Of a DNA stretch of 5,178 nucleotides, positions 1-4,850 are shown in pieces; the first letter of the stretch is position 1; every line of letters starts with the position of its first letter. The stretch comes from Alphaproteobacteria bacterium. GTDB taxonomy: Bacteria; Pseudomonadota; Alphaproteobacteria; BOG-932; Roseiterribacteraceae. The stretch is from positions 1 to 5,178 of the forward strand of contig CAJCJC010000208.1 in NCBI GenBank assembly GCA_903970575.1. The letters are read 5' to 3'. The position numbers and the translations under genes were made by a program. The notes under the pieces were generated by a model, which was not told the DNA's origin, did not search any database, and saw nothing but the letters and a program-made list of their open reading frames with translations.

Positions 1-87
1 CAACCCGAAGATGCCGGACGAGCCGGCGGCGGCGAAGAAGAAATAGCGGGCGCGTTCCCAGATTAATTGCGGAACGGGTGGTCGCAT
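1..87 (-). CDS. possible N-terminal fragment of an unrecognised protein (runs off the left edge)
   Basis: Reading leftwards from an ATG at 87, 29 codons stay open to the window edge. The peptide begins MRPPVPQLIWERARYF and continues with a small/aromatic hydrophobic stretch (FFFAAAGSSGIFGL) that could start a membrane segment or signal sequence. Codons near the edge nearly all end in G or C, as in the real genes of this window, which favours this frame over the overlapping arginine-rich frame starting at 97. No clear Shine-Dalgarno sequence precedes the ATG, and a palindrome lies just upstream (91-119). I do not recognise a family. This could be a chance ORF; the sequence left of the window would settle it. 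Confidence 0.35.
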   Translation of the reverse strand, partial: MRPPVPQLIWERARYFFFAAAGSSGIFGL

Positions 88-90
88 TGG

Positions 91-119
91 TTGTCATCCG
101 ACTTTCGTCGGGATGACAA
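91..119. repeat. palindromic hairpin, dispersed-repeat type
   Basis: The left arm TTGTCATCCGAC (91-102) pairs with GTCGGGATGACAA (107-119) across a TTTC loop. This gives 12 base pairs with one bulged G. On the minus strand it reads as the GTCATCCCGACGAAAGTCGG type of palindrome, which is scattered between genes in many proteobacterial genomes. No T-run follows on either strand, so it is not a standard intrinsic terminator. Its place between two minus-strand ORFs fits a REP-like intergenic element. Copy number cannot be judged from one window. Confidence 0.6.
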
Positions 120-155
120 GAACATATTGAAAATAAAGATATTCTTCCGACGGCG

Positions 156-308
156 TTAAACCGTCAGCCGCGCGCGAATTCCCGCCATTGCCTCATCCAC
201 CGGGCGCACTCGGCCCTCCGCCACATACTGGGCGCCAAGCGCGAGTATTTGCAGGAGCGCATGCGCCTTGAGGTAACTGATCGGCTTTACCTGCTCGGAT
301 AGTTTCAT
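156..308 (-). CDS. internally deleted Phd/YefM-family antitoxin remnant
   Basis: This is a 50-codon ORF. ATG 308 is chosen because GGAG lies 8 nt upstream and MKLSEQVKPISYLKAH is the classic Phd/YefM N-terminus; an in-frame ATG at 365 would add 19 residues unlike the family. Residues 17-50 (ALLQILALG...EGRVRP...GIRARL) match the C-terminal helix region of the same family. Family members are usually about 85-95 residues. The missing middle is the segment that normally carries the 'PLVITQNGEAKAV' strand core and completes the N-terminal DNA-binding/dimer fold. The two ends are therefore fused in frame after a deletion of roughly 40 codons. No toxin ORF follows: a palindrome and the unrelated fragment at 1-87 do. 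A full antitoxin normally neutralises a RelE/Doc-type toxin and represses its own operon. This version probably cannot bind DNA normally, but might keep some toxin-binding C-terminus. The family assignment is from motif recall and the loss of function is inference. Confidence 0.75.
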   Translation of the reverse strand: MKLSEQVKPISYLKAHALLQILALGAQYVAEGRVRPVDEAMAGIRARLTV

Positions 309-377
309 CGGCCATGCTCCATGATTTGACCTGAAGATAGTCCTTTTCCGGTTGGTCGCCAGCACATCCAGCCCCGC

Positions 378-406
378 TTGACAGGCCGCGCCGGCGGCAT
401 CACATT
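378..406 (+). promoter_or_regulatory. sigma-70-type promoter of the SAM-II/metZ transcript
   Basis: A perfect -35 hexamer TTGACA (378-383) is followed after 17 bp by CACATT (401-406), a weak -10 that matches the consensus at three of six positions. A start about 7 nt later falls near 413, the first base of the riboswitch P1 helix, so the transcript would start almost exactly at the aptamer. The perfect -35, correct spacing and fit with the RNA element support the call; the poor -10 lowers certainty. Confidence 0.55.
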
Positions 407-410
407 CGCT

Positions 411-470
411 GTCGTGGGGATTTGAGCGGCCAGCTTGCGGACCACGTTAAATAAATCGCTAAACGGTCCG
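411..470 (+). ncRNA. SAM-II riboswitch aptamer
   Basis: The segment has the sequence and fold of the SAM-II class. P1 is CGTGG (413-417) paired with CCACG (442-446). The P1 loop then pairs downstream to form the H-type pseudoknot: GATTT (419-423) with AAATC (453-457), and GGCC (428-431) with GGTC (465-468, one G-U). The characteristic stretches CTTGC (434-438), CCACGTTAAA (442-451) and CGCTAAA (457-463) are all present. SAM-II elements bind S-adenosylmethionine and sit ahead of methionine genes in Alphaproteobacteria; the next gene here is metZ. An intrinsic terminator lies 23 nt downstream, which suggests control by transcription termination rather than only by masking the ribosome-binding site. 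Binding SAM should lower metZ expression. Confidence 0.88.
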
Positions 471-501
471 GGCAGTCATCGTATCCGTGGACGCCTCGAC
501 C
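465..501 (+). promoter_or_regulatory. predicted antiterminator hairpin linking SAM-II to the terminator
   Basis: GGTCCGGGC (465-473) can pair with GCCTCGACC (493-501), the 5' arm of the terminator, through eight pairs (one a G-U) and a single C-C mismatch. It differs from the terminator's own 3' arm (507-515) at one position. Bases 465-468 also form the last pseudoknot helix of the aptamer. The two folds are mutually exclusive: with SAM bound, 465-468 are held in the pseudoknot and the terminator forms; without SAM, the antiterminator forms and metZ is transcribed. The pairings are read from sequence; the mechanism is inference. Confidence 0.6.
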
Positions 502-522
502 TTGCCGGTCGGGGCTTTTTTT
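493..522 (+). terminator. rho-independent terminator, expression platform of the riboswitch
   Basis: GCCTCGACC (493-501) pairs with GGTCGGGGC (507-515) over nine positions with one G-U, closing a five-base loop TTGCC. Seven T residues follow (516-522). It lies between the SAM-II aptamer and metZ with no gene upstream on this strand to terminate, so it most likely acts as a conditional attenuator. Confidence 0.88.
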
Positions 523-541
523 ATGCCGCATTCTTGACGCG

Positions 542-573
542 GCCGGAGACGAATTATGCCGGAGACGAACGAT
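542..573 (+). repeat. 16-bp tandem duplication of the metZ ribosome-binding-site/start unit
   Basis: Two adjacent 16-bp units, 542-557 and 558-573, share 14 bases and begin with the identical 12-mer GCCGGAGACGAA. Each carries GGAG followed 7 nt later by an ATG (556 and 572). The second unit is the metZ start. The first opens a 7-codon reading frame (556-579) in another frame, whose TGA lies just inside metZ. Confidence 0.85.
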
Positions 574-1762
574 GAGTGAGGCCGACATACGCCGCGCGGG
601 TTTGAGGCCGCGCAGCCTGATGGTCCATGCGGGAACCACACGTTCCCAGGCCGAGGAGACCTCCGAGGGCTTGTTCATGACCTCGGGTTTCGTTTACGGC
701 ACGGCCGAGGAGGCGGAATCCGCCTTCATCAATGACGGCTCGCGCTATGTCTATTCCCGGTTCCGCAACCCGACCACCGCGATGTTCGAGGAGCGGCTGG
801 CCGCCTATGAGGGCGCGCCGCGCTGCTTCGGCACGACCAGCGGGATGGCGGCGGTGTTCGCGGCCCTGATGGCGGATATCAAGGTGGGGGACCGGGTGGT
901 CGCGCCGCACGCCATGTTCGGGTCCTGCCTCCACATCATCAAGAACATCATGCCCAATTACGGCGTGACCTATACGATGGTGGAGGGGACCGATCTTGAG
1001 GAATGGCGCGCGGCCTTGTCCACGCCGGCCAAATACGTGTTCCTGGAATCCCCGGCCAACCCGACGCTGGACATCATCGACATTCCGGCCGTGGCCGAGC
1101 TTGCACACGCGGCGGGCGCCAAGCTGATCGTCGACAACGTGTTCGCGACGCCGGTCTTCCAGAAGCCGTTCACGCTCGGGGCCGACATCGTGGTCTATTC
1201 CGCGACCAAGCATATCGACGGGCAGGGCCGCGCGCTCGGCGGCGCCATTCTGTGCGACGATGCTTTCGCGGCGAAGCTGCATCCTTTCCTGCGCCATACC
1301 GGGCCGACGATGAGCCCGTTCAACGCCTGGGTGCTGCTGAAGGGGCTGGAAACGCTGGAGCTCAGGGTCAAGGCGCAATCGGACTCGGCGTTGGCGGTCG
1401 CCGCGTTCCTGGAGGCGCATCCCAGGATCGAGCGGCTGCGCTATCCGGGCCTGCCCAGCCACCCGCAGCATGAATTGGCGGCGCGTCAGATGAGCGGCTT
1501 CGGCAATCTGATCGCCTTCGACATCGTGGGCGGCAAGGCCGGGGCTTTTCAGGCGCTGAACCGGCTGGAGGTGATTTTGATCTCCAACAATTTGGGCGAT
1601 TCAAAATCGCTCATCACCCATCCCGCCACCACCACCCACGCCAAGGTGCCGGAGGCGGATAAGCTGGTCGTCGGCATCAGGCCGGGCACGATCCGGCTTT
1701 CCGTCGGCCTGGAAGACGCCAATGACCTGATCGACGATCTGGCCCGCGCCTTGGAGGGGTGA
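572..1762 (+). CDS. metZ: O-succinylhomoserine sulfhydrylase (MetZ), PLP enzyme
   Basis: This 396-residue cytoplasmic protein belongs to the Cys/Met-metabolism PLP family (fold type I) and has the usual full length. It should convert O-succinyl-L-homoserine and sulfide to L-homocysteine and succinate, the direct-sulfhydrylation step of methionine synthesis. Visible landmarks are YSRFRNPT (61-68), the phosphate-binding GTTSGMAA (87-94), LESPANPT (158-165), the PLP-ring aspartate in IVDNVFATP (D188), the Schiff-base lysine K213 in YSATKHIDGQGR, SNNLGDSKSLITHPATTTH (338-356) and the carboxylate-binding arginine in IRLSVGLED (R375). The SNNLGDSKSLITHPATTTH form and Phe in AMFGSC are more like MetZ than MetB, MetC or MetY. 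The start is ATG 572, with GGAG 7 nt upstream. The SAM-II riboswitch and attenuator just upstream independently support a methionine role. Choice of O-succinyl over O-acetyl substrate is inferred from sequence style, not proven. Confidence 0.92.
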   Translation: MSEADIRRAGLRPRSLMVHAGTTRSQAEETSEGLFMTSGFVYGTAEEAESAFINDGSRYVYSRFRNPTTAMFEERLAAYEGAPRCFGTTSGMAAVFAALMADIKVGDRVVAPHAMFGSCLHIIKNIMPNYGVTYTMVEGTDLEEWRAALSTPAKYVFLESPANPTLDIIDIPAVAELAHAAGAKLIVDNVFATPVFQKPFTLGADIVVYSATKHIDGQGRALGGAILCDDAFAAKLHPFLRHTGPTMSPFNAWVLLKGLETLELRVKAQSDSALAVAAFLEAHPRIERLRYPGLPSHPQHELAARQMSGFGNLIAFDIVGGKAGAFQALNRLEVILISNNLGDSKSLITHPATTTHAKVPEADKLVVGIRPGTIRLSVGLEDANDLIDDLARALEG

Positions 1763-1775
1763 CCGTCGGCGCGGA

Positions 1776-1793
1776 AACATGTGAAACCATGTT
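1776..1793. promoter_or_regulatory. inverted repeat, possible operator for sulP
   Basis: AACATG (1776-1781) and CATGTT (1788-1793) form a perfect 6-bp inverted repeat with a 6-bp spacer, 14 bp after the metZ stop. It covers the place where the -35 contact of the extended -10 promoter at 1805-1813 would fall. A dimeric regulator binding here could activate or repress sulP. The regulator is unknown, and a 6+6 repeat can occur by chance. Confidence 0.35.
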
Positions 1794-1804
1794 GTTCGAA
1801 TGTC

Positions 1805-1813
1805 TGCTATGAT
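1805..1813 (+). promoter_or_regulatory. extended -10 promoter element for sulP
   Basis: TGC (1805-1807) followed by TATGAT (1808-1813) matches an extended -10 box with five of six consensus bases. No good -35 exists at 16-18 bp spacing, where the bases are AACCAT or similar; this fits an extended -10 promoter or one needing an activator. Transcription would begin near 1820, leaving a leader of about 50 nt before the sulP ATG. Confidence 0.5.
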
Positions 1814-1868
1814 GGATAGTGGGGTCCGGATCGGGGCGGCATAGCGGCCCGAGCAGCATTTGGGCGTC

Positions 1869-3725
1869 ATGACAGTCGAACTCGAAGAAACAGCACTTGC
1901 CGCTCCGCACGCTGGAAACGGCGCCCCGAACGCGGTTTGGCGACTGCCGTTCGGCATGCGGTATTCGGACGATTCGTTCAAGCGGGATTTAATGGCCGGG
2001 CTGACGGTGGCGGCGATCTCGCTGCCGCAGGCGATGGCCTATGCGCTTTTGGCCGGCGTCGATCCGCGATTCGGATTGTACTCGGCCATTATCGTCACCG
2101 CGGTGGCGTCGATCCTCGGTTCGTCGTCGCATTTGATCAACGGCCCCACCAGCGCGATTTCGCTGGTCGTCTTCAGCGCGCTCGCGATTTTCGGGCCCAA
2201 TCAGCGGGTCGAGGCGGCGGAGGGCATGTTCTTGCTCGGGGCCATGGTCGGCTCCATTCAGATCGCCATCGCCGTGTTCAGGCTGGGCGATTTGACCCGC
2301 TATATCTCGGAATCCGTCATTCTGGGTTTCATGAGCGCGGCGGCATGCCTGCTCGCCGCCGGCCAGATCGGCAACGCGCTGGGCGTCAGGGACAGGGGAA
2401 CCGGCGCGCAACAGCAACTCTATCGCCTATGGCTAACGCTGACCGAAGGCGACCCGGTGAATATGAAGGCCGTCGCCATTACGCTCGCGACCGTGCTGCT
2501 CGCGGTGCTGTCGCGCAGGCTGGTCAGGCGCTATCGCCTGCCGCAGATGGATATGCTGGCCGTCCTGATCCTGGTGGCGCTCGCCGCCTATTTCGCCGGA
2601 TGGACCGTGCCAAGCAGTACTGGAAAGACCGCGATCTCCATCGCCGGCGCCGTGCCGGCGGACCTGCCGACGCTGCATGTTCCCAACATACATGTGGAAT
2701 GGATCAGGCAATTGGCGCCGGACGCTGCGGCTATCGCATTTTTGGGCTTGCTGGAGGCGCTCGCCATCGCCAAGTCGATCGCCAATCAGACGCGGCAGAC
2801 CCTCGATTATAACCGGCAATGCCTCGCGGAGGGCGTGGCCAATTTGACCGGCTCCTTTTTCCGCTGCCTGCCGGGATCGGGCTCGCTGTCGCGCTCGGCC
2901 ATCAATTTCCAGGCGGGCGGCGCCTCGCGGTTTTCCGGCATCATCGCGTCCGTCACGGTGGCGCTGGCCGTGCTCGCGCTCGCCCCCCTCGCGCGCTATG
3001 TGCCGAAGCCCGCGCTGGCCGGTTTGCTGTTACTGACGGCCGGGCGGCTGATCGATCCCAAGAGGCTGGTCTATACCATCCGGGCGTCCCGACAGGACGC
3101 GATCGTGCTGGTTCTGACCGTCGCCACGGCGCTCGCCTTCGGGCTGGACGCGGCGATTCTGGTTGGGGTGGTTCTTTCCATCGTTCTGTTCGTGCCGCGC
3201 GCGGCCCAATTGCGGGCGGTCGAACTGATCGTCGACAGAGCCGGCATCGTGCGCGAGAGATTGCCCGCCGACCCTCCGATGCGCGGTTTCATCTTGTTCG
3301 ACCTTGAAGGCGAACTCTTTTTCGGCGCCGCGCCGGAGCTTGAACGCTGCTTCGCCGCCATCCGGCGGCGCCTCGAACTCGAAAACCTGCGCATCGTGAT
3401 ATTGCGGCTGAAGCGCGTCAGAAACCCAGATGTCGTCAGCCTGGAATTGCTCGAGCATTTTCTGCACGCCTGCGAGAAGGACGGCATTCGCATCCTGCTG
3501 GCCGGCGTCAGGCCGGACCTCGTCGACGCGTTCGGCAGGCTGCGCTTCGCCGAGTGGCTGCCGGCCGATCGCGTCTTCAAGCAGGAGGTCGACGAAAACT
3601 CGGCGACCCTTTCCGCCATCCGCGCGGTCTATGCGCAACTGGCCGAGGAACGCGCGACGGCGAAGCCCTTGCCACAATCGCCGGCGCCGGTCGAGCCGCC
3701 GGAGTTTCTCGACTATCAGATATAG
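1869..3725 (+). CDS. SulP-family inorganic anion (sulfate) permease with C-terminal STAS domain
   Basis: This is a 618-residue inner-membrane transporter. A short soluble N-terminus leads into the SulP core (about residues 36-443, many hydrophobic helices). The core has the signature RDLMAGLTVAAISLPQAMAY (39-58), NGPTSAISLV (91-100) and the anion-site segment GSFFRCLPGSGSLSRSAIN (328-346). A STAS domain follows at about 471-592 (FFGAAPELE, VILRLKRVRNPDVVSLELLE), then a proline-rich tail. The length is at the upper end for bacterial SulP proteins because of that tail. ATG 1869 is used; an in-frame TTG at 1860 would add three residues, and neither start has a strong Shine-Dalgarno. It lies 106 bp after metZ with its own promoter-like sequence. 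Family members carry sulfate, bicarbonate, dicarboxylates or other anions. Sulfate is favoured here by the GPTSAISLVVFS motif style and the metZ neighbour, but the substrate remains inference. Confidence 0.9.
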   Translation: MTVELEETALAAPHAGNGAPNAVWRLPFGMRYSDDSFKRDLMAGLTVAAISLPQAMAYALLAGVDPRFGLYSAIIVTAVASILGSSSHLINGPTSAISLVVFSALAIFGPNQRVEAAEGMFLLGAMVGSIQIAIAVFRLGDLTRYISESVILGFMSAAACLLAAGQIGNALGVRDRGTGAQQQLYRLWLTLTEGDPVNMKAVAITLATVLLAVLSRRLVRRYRLPQMDMLAVLILVALAAYFAGWTVPSSTGKTAISIAGAVPADLPTLHVPNIHVEWIRQLAPDAAAIAFLGLLEALAIAKSIANQTRQTLDYNRQCLAEGVANLTGSFFRCLPGSGSLSRSAINFQAGGASRFSGIIASVTVALAVLALAPLARYVPKPALAGLLLLTAGRLIDPKRLVYTIRASRQDAIVLVLTVATALAFGLDAAILVGVVLSIVLFVPRAAQLRAVELIVDRAGIVRERLPADPPMRGFILFDLEGELFFGAAPELERCFAAIRRRLELENLRIVILRLKRVRNPDVVSLELLEHFLHACEKDGIRILLAGVRPDLVDAFGRLRFAEWLPADRVFKQEVDENSATLSAIRAVYAQLAEERATAKPLPQSPAPVEPPEFLDYQI

Positions 3726-3728
3726 GCG

Positions 3729-3748
3729 CGTTCGCAATGATGCGAGCG
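3729..3748. other. hairpin between convergent genes
   Basis: CGTTCGCA (3729-3736) pairs with TGCGAGCG (3741-3748), with one G-U, across an ATGA loop in the 32-bp gap between the sulP stop and the stop of the minus-strand DUF1838-like gene. There is no T-run on either side, so it is not a canonical intrinsic terminator. It may block 3'-end decay or separate the two converging transcripts. Confidence 0.4.
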
Positions 3749-3757
3749 ACCCTTCGG

Positions 3758-4639
3758 TCAGATCGCCGGCTTGCGAAGCTTCATGAATTCGGTCGCGGGC
3801 ATCGCGTTGTCCGTCCACGGCGTCTCGTCGAAAATCCTGGGATGCACTTGCTCGAACATCACGCGGACCGGCGCCGGCAGGTCTTCGATGCTGGGGAGCT
3901 TCAGGCCGGTCGCGCGCCATAATTGATGGCCGGGACGCTGCCCCATCAACAGCCACGGATGCCAGCCCATCATGCACTGGAACGTGAAGTCTGAACTCGC
4001 GCAGGCGATATCCGGGTCGGCAAGCTCGCTCGCCTTGCCGGTATGGGTAGCGATCAAGGCGAATTGCTCGCGCGGGCCGGCGCTTTCCAGCCGCCATACG
4101 GCAGGGTCCAGCGCGTTCGGCAGATCGAGATAGACTTCGCGGGACGTCCAGATCGTATCGCCGGCCCGCCGCCAGTCCATATTGAACGATGTGTCCGAAT
4201 AGACATAGGTGAGCGCGCCCTCGCGAATGTGAAACGGCTCGACCATCCGGTCGTTGACGGGGTTGCGCATCGTCATGAGGGGCGTCGTCTCGCCCTTCGC
4301 ATGATAGATATCGGCCTCCCAGGTGACGACGTGGAAGCCGCCATCCGGTTGCGGTTCCACCTTGCGCCGGATCAAGGTGTCGACGGCCACAAGCGGGATA
4401 ATCGGCTGGCCCGGCAGCGCCAGATCGATCATGCCGGAATACCAGTAGAACACGGTTTCCGCCTTGAGGCTGGCGTACAGCTTCATGAACGCGGTGAGTT
4501 GCGCCTTGGGCGTCGACAGGTCGAGGATATGCGGCGTTGGCGGCGAAGCGGCGCGTGCGGACATGGCGGACGCCGCCAATGGCGTGGCGAGGCCAACCGC
4601 CATGGCCTGTCGCCGGGAAAAAAAGCGCGTCAACGCCAT
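3758..4639 (-). CDS. Tat-exported DUF1838-like protein of unknown function
   Basis: This is a 293-residue protein. The N-terminus FFSRRQAMAVGLATP is a twin-arginine signal (R9, R10), followed by a hydrophobic stretch and an AxA site (A28-R29-A30), so export of a folded protein to the periplasm with cleavage near residue 30 is expected. The mature part is rich in aromatic residues: VFYWYSGMIDLALPG (63-77), DTIWTSREVYLDLPN (161-175), MMGWHPWLLMGQRPGHQLW (223-241) and HPRIFDETPW (266-275). This layout and length resemble the DUF1838 family, whose activity is unknown to me. The start is ATG 4639, with GGAGG 4 nt upstream. It ends 32 bp from the convergent sulP and is divergent from the toxin gene, so it seems to be a single-gene unit. 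The paired tryptophans and export signal suggest binding of a small ligand or cofactor, which is speculation. The family call is from memory of motif layout. Confidence 0.65.
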   Translation of the reverse strand: MALTRFFSRRQAMAVGLATPLAASAMSARAASPPTPHILDLSTPKAQLTAFMKLYASLKAETVFYWYSGMIDLALPGQPIIPLVAVDTLIRRKVEPQPDGGFHVVTWEADIYHAKGETTPLMTMRNPVNDRMVEPFHIREGALTYVYSDTSFNMDWRRAGDTIWTSREVYLDLPNALDPAVWRLESAGPREQFALIATHTGKASELADPDIACASSDFTFQCMMGWHPWLLMGQRPGHQLWRATGLKLPSIEDLPAPVRVMFEQVHPRIFDETPWTDNAMPATEFMKLRKPAI

Positions 4640-4663
4640 GGCCCCTCCGGTTCGTCACGATCG

Positions 4664-4688
4664 TCGCCGGCGCGTCGCGCCAGGGCGA
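4664..4688 (-). promoter_or_regulatory. GC-rich inverted repeat in the leader of the DUF1838-like gene
   Basis: GGCGCG-T-CGCGCC (4669-4681) is a perfect palindrome around one base. TCGCC (4664-4668) and GGCGA (4684-4688) extend it with a two-base bulge. It sits 25-49 bp upstream of the minus-strand ATG, so it is either an mRNA leader hairpin or a protein-binding site. An AT-richer stretch (4687-4710) behind it could hold the promoter, but I see no convincing -35/-10 pair. Confidence 0.4.
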
Positions 4689-4738
4689 TAAAATCTACTA
4701 CACTACCTTACAGGCTTTGCGACGGTCGCGCTTGTGAA

Positions 4739-4793
4739 ATTCGTGGCGTTGCGAACGCCAGAATAGGATAAGGAACCGGGGGCTTTCCTATTC
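4739..4793. repeat. two overlapping, mutually exclusive inverted repeats
   Basis: The first is ATTC-g-TGGCGTT (4739-4750) with AACGCCAGAAT (4754-4764) around a GCG loop: 11 pairs with one bulged G. The second is GAATAGGA (4761-4768) with TCCTATTC (4786-4793), eight perfect pairs. The two share bases 4761-4764, so only one can form fully. No T-run follows on either strand. They lie in the divergent intergenic region and may be regulatory sites or a small palindromic repeat. Confidence 0.5.
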
Positions 4794-4811
4794 AGCAGGA
4801 TCAGTTGAATA

Positions 4812-4829
4812 TATGCTTGATCAAGCATA
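4812..4829. promoter_or_regulatory. perfect 18-bp palindrome, probable toxin-antitoxin operator
   Basis: TATGCTTGATCAAGCATA is a perfect palindrome with no spacer, ending 21 bp before the toxin ATG. Toxin-antitoxin operons are commonly repressed by the antitoxin, alone or with the toxin, at such a site over the promoter. AT-rich sequence on its left (TTGAATATA, 4805-4813) could supply promoter elements overlapped by the palindrome. The symmetry is plain in the sequence; the operator role is inferred. Confidence 0.65.
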
Positions 4830-4850
4830 CATCGGGAGAGCGTGCAGGAA

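Noticed and set aside
1..97. Alternative minus-strand frame from ATG 97 (MTTNATTRS...)
   Set aside because: Arginine-run composition and poorer third-position GC than the frame starting at 87; it also starts inside the palindrome.
156..365. Longer start (ATG 365) for the antitoxin remnant
   Set aside because: The extra 19 residues do not resemble the family, while ATG 308 has GGAG at good spacing and gives the standard N-terminus.
523..537. ATG right after the terminator T-run (four codons, MPHS)
   Set aside because: Too short and without a Shine-Dalgarno sequence; no evidence it is a leader peptide.
554..1471. Minus-strand open frame of 305 codons opposite metZ
   Set aside because: It is antisense to a clear full-length metZ, is Arg/His/Gly-rich and shows no family motif.
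1860..1868. TTG 1860 as the sulP start
   Set aside because: It adds only three residues and has no better ribosome-binding site than ATG 1869; it is kept as a possibility.
3729..3748. Bidirectional intrinsic terminator between sulP and the DUF1838-like gene
   Set aside because: The hairpin is real but neither strand has a following T-run, so I list it only as a hairpin.
3030..4658. Long minus-strand open frame of 542 codons spanning the sulP 3' half and the DUF1838-like gene
   Set aside because: It overlaps two well-supported genes in other frames, has no recognisable domain and an arginine/glycine-heavy composition typical of shadow frames in GC-rich DNA.
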